Shown: one piece after another, positions 42,504-50,210 of the stretch
Layout of the letters: the number at the start of each line of letters is the position of its first letter
Numbering within the stretch: position 1 is the stretch's first letter
Assembly: GCA_022509085.1 (NCBI GenBank)
Contig: JAFLTW010000002.1
Span: 118,455 to 182,454, forward strand
Direction: 5' to 3'
DNA from: Muribaculaceae bacterium
Lineage (GTDB): Bacteria > Bacteroidota > Bacteroidia > Bacteroidales > Muribaculaceae
DNA length: 64,000 bases
The notes under the pieces: model-generated
The model's database searches: none
What the model was told of the DNA's origin: nothing
What the model saw: the letters and a program-made list of their open reading frames with translations, nothing else
Made by a program: the position numbers and the translations under genes

Positions 42504-43520
42504 TCAGAGACCTTTCTCGCCGATGGCCTGGTTGCAGGTTACGATGATGGTGTTTACGATGTCTTCCACCGTGGCGCCGCGCGAGAGGTCGTTGACGGGA
42601 GCTGCGAGGCCCTGGAGGATTGGGCCTACTGCGCCGGCGCCGGCCAGACGCTGCACGAGCTTATAGGAGATGTTGCCTACCTCAAGGTTGGGGAAAATGA
42701 GGGTGTTGGCATGGCCTGCCACCTTGCTGCCCGGGGCTTTCTTCTCGCCGACGGAGGCCACGATGGCCGCGTCGCTCTGCATCTCGCCGTCTACCACGAG
42801 TTCGGGAGCCTGCTGGTGGACGAGTTCCACGGCGTTTCTCACCTTGTCTACCTTATCATGGCTTGCGCTGCCGTAGGTGGAGAAGCTGAGCATGGCCACC
42901 ACGGGATCGAGGCCGGCGATGTTGCGGGTGGTGCGGGCAGTCTCGATGGCAATCTCCGCCAGTTCTTCGGTGGTGGGGTCGGGCACTACGGCGCAGTCGG
43001 CAAAGACGAGCATACCCTGGTCGCCATAGGGGCAGTTTTCAGGCAGTAGCATGATGAAGGCTCCGCTCACGGTGTGGATGCCGGGTTTGGTCTTGAGCAC
43101 CTGGAAAGCGGCGCGCAGCACGTTGGCCGTTGGGCTAAGCGCTCCGGCCACCATGCAGTCGGCATGGCCGGCCTTGATCATCAGGCATCCAAGATAGAGG
43201 GGGTCGCTCTTCACAATCTGGCGGGCCACCTCGAGGGTAACGCCCTTGCGCTTGCGGAGCTCGGCGAGGAGCTCGGCGTATGGCTCTGTAAAGTCAGCAT
43301 CTTCGGGGTCGTGGATGTGGGCAAACCGGATGTTGCCGAGGCCGAGCTCTTCGGCCTTGGCCTCGATCTCGTTGCGGTGGCCCAGGAAGATCACCTTGGC
43401 CAATCCGCGTGCGATAATCTGGTCGGCGGCCTGGAGGGTGCGCGGTTCGGTGCTCTCCGGGAGCACGAGTTTCTGGGGGTGCTGAGCGGCTTTGGCCGAC
43501 AGCCTTTCAAAGAGTTTCAT
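42504..43520 (-). CDS. pta: Phosphate acetyltransferase
   Basis: 338 residues, the short form without the N-terminal DRTGG domain. Exchanges CoA for phosphate on acetyl-CoA. Recognisable by KLVLPESTEPRTLQAADQI, MVAGALSPTANVLRAAFQ and VDGEMQSDAAIV. First gene of the pta-ackA-lgt operon. Confidence 0.95.
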   Translation of the reverse strand: MKLFERLSAKAAQHPQKLVLPESTEPRTLQAADQIIARGLAKVIFLGHRNEIEAKAEELGLGNIRFAHIHDPEDADFTEPYAELLAELRKRKGVTLEVARQIVKSDPLYLGCLMIKAGHADCMVAGALSPTANVLRAAFQVLKTKPGIHTVSGAFIMLLPENCPYGDQGMLVFADCAVVPDPTTEELAEIAIETARTTRNIAGLDPVVAMLSFSTYGSASHDKVDKVRNAVELVHQQAPELVVDGEMQSDAAIVASVGEKKAPGSKVAGHANTLIFPNLEVGNISYKLVQRLAGAGAVGPILQGLAAPVNDLSRGATVEDIVNTIIVTCNQAIGEKGL

Positions 43521-43575
43521 AGAAATATTATAAGGTTTGATTCAACGCGGTTAACTTGCGGGGTTTATATATGTG

Positions 43576-43644
43576 CAAAATTACAAAAAAATTAACAATT
43601 CCGGCAGAATATGCCTGTTGTAGATGAAATTTTATGTAATTTTG
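43576..43644. promoter_or_regulatory. Divergent promoters pta / LptF-G permease gene
   Basis: CAAAATTA at 43576-43583 gives TAATTTTG for pta. TAATTTTG at 43637-43644 serves the permease gene; it ends 13 bp before the ATG, so that leader is only about 6 nt. Confidence 0.6.
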
Positions 43645-43657
43645 AACCCCGAAGCTC

Positions 43658-45460
43658 ATGAGAGTAATAAAGCGCCTCCATCTCTTCATTCTGAAGAGTT
43701 TCCTACCGCTTTTCGCGATGACATTTTTCATCGTGCTCTTCATCGTGCTCATGCAGTTTCTGTGGCGCTACATCGACGACCTTGTGGGGAAGGGGCTTGG
43801 CATCGGCGTCATCGCCGAGCTCTTCTTCTATGCGGCGGTGAGCATGGTGCCGATGGCATTGCCGCTGGCTATCCTTCTGGCGAGCCTGATGACCTTCGGC
43901 AACCTCGGGGAGCGCTTCGAGCTGACGGCCATGAAGGCAGCCGGCATCTCGCTGCTGCGGGTGATGGCGCCGCTCATCGTTCTGATAAGCGGCATAGCCG
44001 TGGGCGCCTTCTTCTTCCAGAACGACGTGTTGCCCAAGGCCCAGGTGAAGATGTGGACCCTCCTCTTCTCAATGCGGCAGAAGAGTCCGGAGGTGGAGAT
44101 TCCCGTAGGGGTGTTTTACGACCAGATTCCGGGCATCAATCTCTTCGTTATGGACAAGAACCGCGACACGGGAATGCTCTACGACGTGAAGATCTATGAC
44201 GTGAGGCGCGGCGGGGAGAATGTCACCATCCTTGTGTCAGACTCCGCGCGGATGGCCCTCACGTCTGATATGCAGTATATCTACCTGTATATGTATGAGG
44301 GGAACCAATACGAACGTATGACGGGCAACACCTCCATGCGCAACGACCCCTTCAGGCGCGAGAGTTTCTATACCAAAGAGATCCTAATACCCTTCGACAA
44401 CAACTTCAACCGCCTCGACGAGGGGGGCATGCGCGAGCAGTATGTGGGCAAGAACCTGGCACAGCTGCAGCACACAATCGACTCCATCAACGTGCGCCTC
44501 GACTCCCTTGGGGTAGGCAACAGTATGGTGGTGGCCCAGCAGGCGTTCCCGACCGGGAATGCCGACGGATCGAGCGGCGCGCGCCACAGCCGGAGCACGC
44601 CGAAGGCTTTGCCGGAGCAGAAGGAGAGTGTGGTGAGTTTCGACTCGCTGATGCAGTCTCTTGGTCCGTCGGCCTACAACGCCATGCTTGCGGCGGCGGT
44701 GCGCGGCGCGGAACTGCATCAGAACTCCCTCATGTTTGAGGCGGAGTCTGTGGCGCAGGAGAAGAAGATAATGCGGCGCCACGGCATCGAGCTGCTCAAG
44801 AAATTCACGCTGTCGGTGGCCTGCATCATATTCTTCTTCATCGGAGCTCCGCTTGGGGCCATCATCCGCAAGGGTGGCATCGGTATGCCTCTCGTAATCT
44901 CCGTGATCCTCTTCCTGATATACTACATCTTCGACAATGCGGGCTACAAGATGGCGCGCGACGGCCATGCGGCCGTTTGGTTCGGCATGTGGATGTCTAC
45001 TTTTGTCATGGCGCCGCTCGGCATTTTCGTGACTTGGAAGGCGATGAACGACTCGGCGGTGTTCGATCCCGACAAGATACGGATTTTCTTCCGCAAGCTG
45101 TTGAGGCGCAAGGAGGAGCGCTCCGTGCCGATGAAGGAGGTGATTATCAACGAGGTGAATCCGGCAGTGGCCGCGGCGATGTTGGCCGGGGTGAGCGAGC
45201 GCGCGTTTGCCCTAAGGAAGGCTTTGCGTCGGCGCCGGGTGTGGATTGGCACCGCGTTGAGCAGCAGGGCAGACAGTCTTGGCGAGGAAATCGATGACTT
45301 GGTAGACTACCTGCACGACAGCCGGGACAAGCGCGTGATCGACCTGCTTAACCGTTACCCTGTAATACACACCACGCGTCTCACCACCGTGCGCACCCTT
45401 CGGGCGGAGCTTCAGAAGCTGAGCGCCCTCAACTCCTCCCTGCTTCCCCTTCTGCGATAA
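43658..45460 (+). CDS. LptF/LptG-family lipopolysaccharide export permease
   Basis: 600 residues. YjgP/YjgQ family: three N-terminal spans starting LHLFILKSFLPLFAMTFFIVLFIV, a long periplasmic domain, three C-terminal spans (FTLSVACIIFFFIGAPLGAI and others). These permeases pull LPS from the inner membrane with LptB. The segment GNLGERFELTAMKAAGISLLR is the coupling region for the ATPase. After the last span is a cytoplasmic extension of ~120 helical residues, common in Bacteroidetes and of unknown role. F or G cannot be assigned. Confidence 0.9.
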   Translation: MRVIKRLHLFILKSFLPLFAMTFFIVLFIVLMQFLWRYIDDLVGKGLGIGVIAELFFYAAVSMVPMALPLAILLASLMTFGNLGERFELTAMKAAGISLLRVMAPLIVLISGIAVGAFFFQNDVLPKAQVKMWTLLFSMRQKSPEVEIPVGVFYDQIPGINLFVMDKNRDTGMLYDVKIYDVRRGGENVTILVSDSARMALTSDMQYIYLYMYEGNQYERMTGNTSMRNDPFRRESFYTKEILIPFDNNFNRLDEGGMREQYVGKNLAQLQHTIDSINVRLDSLGVGNSMVVAQQAFPTGNADGSSGARHSRSTPKALPEQKESVVSFDSLMQSLGPSAYNAMLAAAVRGAELHQNSLMFEAESVAQEKKIMRRHGIELLKKFTLSVACIIFFFIGAPLGAIIRKGGIGMPLVISVILFLIYYIFDNAGYKMARDGHAAVWFGMWMSTFVMAPLGIFVTWKAMNDSAVFDPDKIRIFFRKLLRRKEERSVPMKEVIINEVNPAVAAAMLAGVSERAFALRKALRRRRVWIGTALSSRADSLGEEIDDLVDYLHDSRDKRVIDLLNRYPVIHTTRLTTVRTLRAELQKLSALNSSLLPLLR

Positions 45461-45498
45461 ACATTTCAAGGAAACGCGGCAGCCAGCTTTAGGGAACG

Positions 45499-46524
45499 CT
45501 ATTTTTTCAGGTTGGGACAGTCCGGGGTCTGGTAGTAATAGCCGAAGGTGTTCCAGTCGGTGACGGGTTCGTCGGACAATTTGTCGATTATGGTCTCTGA
45601 GGCGATTACTGACTTTCCGTTGACATCGCGCATTGTGAATTCGAGGGCCAGCATAACCTTCTTCCCGTCCCGGTCGGTGCCTTCTATTTTGACAGGGAGC
45701 TTGGCCGGGCCGTGACCCAGGAGTCCTACAAGGAAAAGGGACTGGAGTTCGTTGTCGGGATAAATTGTCTTGGCCAGAGCAATCGGGAACTGAAGTTCCG
45801 GATTTTGCTCGTTGCCGTAGGTGATGTCATAGCTGGCGGTGTATACCAACTCCGGGTCGGTTTCTTTGAGAAGGTTGGTCCTTGTCTCTGATATTTCAAT
45901 CCGGACGAGGTTGCCGTCCTGCCAAGTCAGGGTAGTGGTCTTGTCGTATAGAGAATGGCTTTCTTCATAGGTAGTTTCAGTAATCCATTCGGAGTTTTCG
46001 TCCATGTAACTTGAAGAATAGGTGCCGGAGAAGGAATAGTAGTTATTGACAGAGATGGTGGTAAGATGTCCTTTTTTGTTGTATGCAAATTCGGTAGTAG
46101 GTATCTTAACACTTCCGCTGCCATAGGTGTGGCCGCTGGAATAGTTGAAGAAAGTAAATTTTGTTTGAGCCACATATCCTTCCTTGGTTAAATTCAATGT
46201 ATCGCTACGAGTATCTCCTACCCATATAGTATTTCCCCCAAAGTCTATTACAAGCGGTTCAAGTCCGTTACGGTAATATGGTTGGAAGGTGATTTTGAAT
46301 TCCTTGCTTGCAGTATTGGCGGAGTTTTCGTAAGATACGATAAGGTCTTCATATCCGTATCCTAAAAACACGGCGTCGCCAAACCATTGGATAGCTGGTT
46401 TGACTTTCCCGTCGACGGGTCTGAATGCGCCCTCCGGTTCATCTCCGGAATCCTTGCAGGCGGAAAGCCCAACGACGACCAACGCCGCGCAGCCCATCAC
46501 AAAGAATTTAAATGTAGATTTCAT
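45499..46524 (-). CDS. Lipoprotein, beta-rich, DUF4595-like
   Basis: 341 residues with lipoprotein signal (VVVGLSACKD). The mature part is a chain of short beta strands with aromatic residues and motifs such as FAYNKKGHLTTISV and LTWQDGNLVRIEI, which recall the Bacteroidetes DUF4595/YD-like families. Probably surface-exposed. The C-terminus PDCPNLKK is echoed in a remnant at 47120-47152, so it was once duplicated. Confidence 0.6.
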   Translation of the reverse strand: MKSTFKFFVMGCAALVVVGLSACKDSGDEPEGAFRPVDGKVKPAIQWFGDAVFLGYGYEDLIVSYENSANTASKEFKITFQPYYRNGLEPLVIDFGGNTIWVGDTRSDTLNLTKEGYVAQTKFTFFNYSSGHTYGSGSVKIPTTEFAYNKKGHLTTISVNNYYSFSGTYSSSYMDENSEWITETTYEESHSLYDKTTTLTWQDGNLVRIEISETRTNLLKETDPELVYTASYDITYGNEQNPELQFPIALAKTIYPDNELQSLFLVGLLGHGPAKLPVKIEGTDRDGKKVMLALEFTMRDVNGKSVIASETIIDKLSDEPVTDWNTFGYYYQTPDCPNLKK

Positions 46525-46549
46525 AATTGATATGCTGTTATGTGTGAAA

Positions 46550-46771
46550 TTATTGGAGTTTGCCGGTTTCTATTTCTCTTTGAAGATAATCAAATAGATA
46601 TACCGTGCCTTGATAATATAATTTGCAATTAGGTTCATTGATTTTTTCGTAAAGGCGAGACCCATAAATCTGATCAAGACATTTTTGCATATCCCATTTG
46701 TATTCCTGCATCAGCATTTCAGCCAATTCTACTGTTATACACTCAATCTGAAACTGGATATCCTTGTTCAT
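46550..46771 (-). CDS. DUF3791-like small protein, third gene of toxin-antitoxin relic
   Basis: 73 residues, all helical, with YGSRLYEKINEPNCKLYYQG followed by VYLFDYLQREI, a pattern I associate with the DUF3791-like partner placed behind DUF3990 genes in Bacteroidetes. The ATG overlaps the TGA of the truncated toxin frame by 4 bp. Confidence 0.6.
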   Translation of the reverse strand: MNKDIQFQIECITVELAEMLMQEYKWDMQKCLDQIYGSRLYEKINEPNCKLYYQGTVYLFDYLQREIETGKLQ

Positions 46772-46830
46772 ACTAAATCGACAGTTTCTATTGGGACGTT
46801 GGATCCGTGGAAAAGCCTGATTTTCTTCAT
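46768..46830 (-). pseudogene. Truncated DUF3990 toxin, 20 codons left
   Basis: Between the two DUF3791-type genes a 20-codon frame reads MKKIRLFHGSNVPIETVDLV and stops. This is the N-terminus of DUF3990 proteins (KxLFHGSNxxIExxDL), ADP-ribosyltransferase-like proteins of ~150-170 residues. ATGA overlaps tie it to both neighbours (46827-46830 and 46768-46771), the arrangement of an intact three-gene cassette, but the enzyme body is gone. It looks like an internal deletion. Confidence 0.72.
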
Positions 46831-47054
46831 GCCACCTTCCCTCCGTTTCTTTGGCACAGCACTTTAAGATAGTCCACTACTTCATTAATAGGGAGTGTGT
46901 GTAAGGCATTATAATGTTTGAGGAGGTATTCAATTCCTGAGAAACGACGCAAATACGCATAAGCCTGTGAGTTAGAGAGTTGAAAGGTAATTGAAAATTC
47001 TCCAACACAAGCGACGACGAATTCCAATCTGTTCAGCAGTTCTTCTTTCCCCAT
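46827..47054 (-). CDS. DUF3791 protein (antitoxin-like)
   Basis: 75 residues. YLRRFSGIEYLLKHYNALHTL followed by VDYLKVLCQRNGG is the signature of DUF3791, found upstream of DUF3990 toxin-like genes in gut Bacteroidetes and held to be the antitoxin or regulator. It has its own promoter box and is coupled to the truncated toxin frame by ATGA. Confidence 0.8.
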   Translation of the reverse strand: MGKEELLNRLEFVVACVGEFSITFQLSNSQAYAYLRRFSGIEYLLKHYNALHTLPINEVVDYLKVLCQRNGGKVA

Positions 47055-47079
47055 GTGTCAACAATTTTCAGAACTTTGC

Positions 47080-47087
47080 AAAGTTAA
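47080..47087 (-). promoter_or_regulatory. -7 promoter box for DUF3791 cassette
   Basis: CAAAGTTA on the plus strand, i.e. TAACTTTG on the minus strand, about 25 bp before the ATG. Confidence 0.55.
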
Positions 47088-47119
47088 TGATAAATCTTTA
47101 ATGATACAACTGTGAACGG

Positions 47120-47152
47120 CTATTTCTTCTTCAGGTTATTGGGGTAGTCGGG
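47120..47152 (-). pseudogene. 3' remnant of a duplicate of the 45.5-kb lipoprotein gene
   Basis: Minus strand codons PDYPNNLKKK followed by TAG match the end PDCPNLKK of the intact lipoprotein gene at 45499-46524, in both protein and nearby bases. An in-frame TAA directly precedes it, so only the last 10 codons remain. The toxin-antitoxin relic sits between this remnant and the intact copy. Confidence 0.5.
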
Positions 47153-47166
47153 TTAAAGGGTGAAGA

Positions 47167-47181
47167 GTGCAACCTCGCCGA
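47167..47181. repeat. 15-bp repeat GTGCAACCTCGCCGA, copy 1
   Basis: Identical to 48721-48735. Each copy lies shortly behind the stop codon of one of the two secreted-protein genes (40 bp and 13 bp). Next to this copy is a perfect 8-bp hairpin GAGGCGCC/GGCGCCTC (47188-47214). Confidence 0.7.
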
Positions 47182-47220
47182 AGATGCGAGGCGCCCCTTT
47201 CCGGAGGCGCCTCGGTGCGG

Positions 47221-48621
47221 TTATAAGCTTACCTTGTAAGCGTGATTGCCAAGATGGACAATGTAGACGGTGCCGGGTGAGAGCTCAACAGTGGCTTCGC
47301 CTGATGCTATGGGGAAGCGTTTTAGGAGTTTGCCGTCAATGCTGTAAATAGATCCCTCACTCTGCGAGGCATTGCGGATGCTCAAGGCAGTCCCTTCTAC
47401 AGTCACGAGCGGTGCCTCCTGACTTAGGGCCTTCACCTCCGCGTCAGCCGGGGCCTGGTAGACCGTCTTGCCGTCTTGCTTCACCTCCACAAGATACGAG
47501 GCAGCGGCCGGCGCACCAAGATAGTTGTGCAATACGCCTCTCGTGTCGCCGATGCCGGTCAACCAGAAAGCACTTTGCTTATCCGTGCCGTTTGTCTGCA
47601 CGAGCTCTATCTGCTCCACTTTGTCGGATCCGGAATTATTGACATAACTTATAAACTTGGTGTCAGACCCCAGGGGTTTCCCACCGGCATCCAGGTTTAT
47701 CGGACTGCAAACCTCAAAATAATCCGCTGCACCGGGTTTGAAATCATACATGAGGTATGCCGTTCCTGGAGTGTCAGGCAAGGAGAAATACACACGGTAA
47801 CCCTCTTCCCACACATAGGCTACGAGTGAACCGTCAGCTCCATCATCGCTTACCATCAGAGGGTTTCCGACGCGAGACGGTTCACTGCCCTCTTCAATCC
47901 ACACCTTCTGAGTCACAAGATTCCCGCTCTCAAGCCGTACCTTGGTTGTCCATTCCGTACCGGGAACGAAACAGGTATAATTGGCGCCTTGGGATTGATA
48001 GATTATCTCATCCCCGCTCCTTACTTCGAAGAGCTCTCCCCCGGCACCTCCATCCAAGCCAAGAAGGACGCCTTCATAGGCTCTGAAAAGTCCTCCGGTG
48101 CCACCTATACCACTGAGCCAGGTCACATCGTCAATTACCGGTTGGACATCGTCCTGATTTTTGAAAAGCTGGAGGGAGAGTGTAGGAAGGCCGCCGTAAG
48201 ACGGATTGGACTCAAGGGTCTCCACACATTTGTAATACCCTCCCAAGGGCTTTCCGTCGTCAAGCAAAAAGTCGGGACTGTAGCAGAGGGCGCCCTCGCC
48301 CGCTTTCAGACCGAAATCATAGCCCAGAAACCAATCCTTGATTTCGGAGTCCAGCAGCCGGAAAAACACCTTATCGCCCTCTACCTTCACATATGCCTTG
48401 GCAACCGGAGCCGACAGGGATTGGTAACCGTCTGCCTGCCACAGCTCCAGGTAACCGGTATCGCCATTCGAAGGAGCCTGGAGGTGATACGTAGCAAATC
48501 TAACGTTATGGTCGTTCAGAATAATCTTATCTACCCAGGTAGTTCCTGCCTCAAAATAGTTCTTGGCAGTCATCGTCAACCCCGCCAATGCCATAAACAT
48601 CAATAATGCAAGTTTCTTCAT
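47221..48621 (-). CDS. Secreted protein with duplicated domain and T9SS-like tail
   Basis: 466 residues with a signal peptide (MKKLALLMFMALAGLTMTA). Two similar beta-rich domains are visible: WLSGIGGTGGLFRAYEG near residue 170 and WLTGIGDTRGVLHNYLG near residue 360, each followed by a strand ending in YQS or YQA. The C-terminal ~45 residues (GSIYSIDGKLLKRFPI ... VYIVHLGNHAYKVSL) have the form of a type IX secretion sorting domain. Likely a surface or extracellular protein; ligand unknown. Confidence 0.65.
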   Translation of the reverse strand: MKKLALLMFMALAGLTMTAKNYFEAGTTWVDKIILNDHNVRFATYHLQAPSNGDTGYLELWQADGYQSLSAPVAKAYVKVEGDKVFFRLLDSEIKDWFLGYDFGLKAGEGALCYSPDFLLDDGKPLGGYYKCVETLESNPSYGGLPTLSLQLFKNQDDVQPVIDDVTWLSGIGGTGGLFRAYEGVLLGLDGGAGGELFEVRSGDEIIYQSQGANYTCFVPGTEWTTKVRLESGNLVTQKVWIEEGSEPSRVGNPLMVSDDGADGSLVAYVWEEGYRVYFSLPDTPGTAYLMYDFKPGAADYFEVCSPINLDAGGKPLGSDTKFISYVNNSGSDKVEQIELVQTNGTDKQSAFWLTGIGDTRGVLHNYLGAPAAASYLVEVKQDGKTVYQAPADAEVKALSQEAPLVTVEGTALSIRNASQSEGSIYSIDGKLLKRFPIASGEATVELSPGTVYIVHLGNHAYKVSL

Positions 48622-48654
48622 ATTCCCATTAAATTAAGTTATACATGCGTCGGG

Positions 48655-48662
48655 CAAAGTTA
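48655..48662 (-). promoter_or_regulatory. -7 promoter box for secreted-protein gene
   Basis: CAAAGTTA on the plus strand, read as TAACTTTG on the minus strand, 33 bp before the ATG. Confidence 0.5.
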
Positions 48663-48683
48663 ATAAAAAATTCATAAAAACAA

Positions 48684-48715
48684 AAAAAAACTTGCAAAAA
48701 AATGCAAGTTTTTTT
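48684..48715. terminator. Bidirectional terminator-type hairpin
   Basis: A7 plus CTTGCA (48684-48696) pairs with TGCAAG plus T7 (48703-48715) around six As. It would end transcription from the secreted-protein gene at 48748 and isolate the promoter of the next gene. Confidence 0.8.
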
Positions 48716-48720
48716 ATGAG

Positions 48721-48735
48721 GTGCAACCTCGCCGA
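48721..48735. repeat. 15-bp repeat GTGCAACCTCGCCGA, copy 2
   Basis: Identical to 47167-47181. In this copy the sequence folds: CAACCTC-gcc-GAGGTTG is a 7-bp hairpin (48724-48740). Confidence 0.7.
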
Positions 48736-48747
48736 GGTTGGGGGGGG

Positions 48748-50121
48748 TTAGAGCTTGAGTTTTTTGCCGTTGACGATGTAGATGCCCCGCGGGAGGGTGG
48801 AGAGGGCGGAGCGGTCGGCTTTGGAGAGCACCTTCACGCCACAGATGTCGTAGACGTCAACCAGCGGGGAGTCGGCAGAAGCTACGGCCTCCACGGAGCC
48901 CGGATCGTCGCCATTGCCGGGGTTGGCACCGGGAACCACGTCTTCAGCCTTGAACACATAAGTGTATCCGTCGCCGAAAGGAACGCCGCCTACTATCACG
49001 TTCTTGTCATCGCTGAAATAGATATTTCCGGAAATGATATACGAACCGTAGATTTCCTTACCCTCGTCATCATAACCGATTACCCCATAGTTGCCGAGAT
49101 TGTCTTCAAGCCAGGGCAGCATGCCGGGATAGTGGTCTTCAGCATATTTTGTAAACTCTACAAAATCCGTTTCTCCCGGAGGGAGTATCCAGGTGACAAA
49201 CGGGAAGAAACTCTTCAAGTAGGTGGCGCCTACGAGCGTTCCGTCGGCGAGCACCTGATACGGGATGAGCGTCTCCGCCTTGCAGTTGTATTTCGTAAGC
49301 GTTCCGCTCTCAATGTCATAAGTGTAGGGTATTGTATTGTCGGGAAGTGTTTTGATATCCCCGTTAAAAACATATTGTGCAAAAAATAGAGTCTTGCCGT
49401 CGTTGCTCAGGGCCATGTTGGGGGCAAAGCTGAGACTGCCGTTGTCGGCAAGCGAAGCAGTAGGGAATACGTAACTCCATTCTTCGTCTTCTCCCTGAAT
49501 GAAGACCACGGGATATTCCCTGAACCCCGAACCGTCGGTAATCGAGCCGGCAACCACCTTACCGTCAAGGCTGGCACAAATGGCTATACATTGCTGGGCG
49601 CCACCACGGCCGCCCGGGACATTCGTGGGGCACGGGATTGGTTGCGGTTCACCCACGTTGCCGTCTGAGGCTATGTCGCAATAGAAGGGGATGTAAAGAA
49701 GTCCGCCTGTAAAGCTGTTGATCCAGCCCACAGCCCTGCTGCCGTCGCCGCTTACTCCCGAGAAAGAGGAGATGCCCATGTCGCGGAGCGGACGGGGCAC
49801 GCCATGACCCATCGGACGCATTACAGCGGCCTGCTGTTCCGTATGCCAGTATTCTCCCACAAGAAGGCCGTTGTTTGCCATACTGCTGCCGAATCCCTGC
49901 ACATATTCGATGAAAGTGTATTTCCTGTCAATCAGGAGACTGTAGCTATAGGCAACGCTGCCAAGAATGTCTTGACCTCCTATCCAGAGGCCGTTGGGAC
50001 TAACCCTCTGTGCCACCATCTCCTCGATGATGAGAGGTTCTACATACCCCGGAGTCTCGTCTGCCTTAACAGCCGGAACGGCCAGGAGGGTCGCCAAAGC
50101 GAATAACGTAAATTTTTTCAT
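48748..50121 (-). CDS. Secreted protein with T9SS-like tail
   Basis: 457 residues from the ATG at 50121, which begins a normal signal peptide (MKKFTLFALATLLAVPAVKA); a longer frame adds nine foreign residues. The body repeats short segments such as VSPNGLWIGG, VSGDGSRAVGW and SLDGKVVAGS, as in beta-propeller or HAF-type repeats. The tail VYDICGVKVLSKADRSALST ending in GIYIVNGKKLKL is of sorting-domain type. No enzyme motif recognised. Confidence 0.65.
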   Translation of the reverse strand: MKKFTLFALATLLAVPAVKADETPGYVEPLIIEEMVAQRVSPNGLWIGGQDILGSVAYSYSLLIDRKYTFIEYVQGFGSSMANNGLLVGEYWHTEQQAAVMRPMGHGVPRPLRDMGISSFSGVSGDGSRAVGWINSFTGGLLYIPFYCDIASDGNVGEPQPIPCPTNVPGGRGGAQQCIAICASLDGKVVAGSITDGSGFREYPVVFIQGEDEEWSYVFPTASLADNGSLSFAPNMALSNDGKTLFFAQYVFNGDIKTLPDNTIPYTYDIESGTLTKYNCKAETLIPYQVLADGTLVGATYLKSFFPFVTWILPPGETDFVEFTKYAEDHYPGMLPWLEDNLGNYGVIGYDDEGKEIYGSYIISGNIYFSDDKNVIVGGVPFGDGYTYVFKAEDVVPGANPGNGDDPGSVEAVASADSPLVDVYDICGVKVLSKADRSALSTLPRGIYIVNGKKLKL

Positions 50122-50187
50122 AGGTTTAAAGTTTGATCCTGCATGCAAATTATTGCATTTATCGAGTATAATTTTTAATTATGCATG

Positions 50188-50195
50188 CAAATGTA
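50188..50195 (-). promoter_or_regulatory. -7 promoter box for secreted-protein gene
   Basis: Reads TACATTTG on the minus strand, about 65 bp before the ATG; lies next to a TGCATGCA palindrome. Confidence 0.4.
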
Positions 50196-50210
50196 AGAAA
50201 AATTTTTTAT

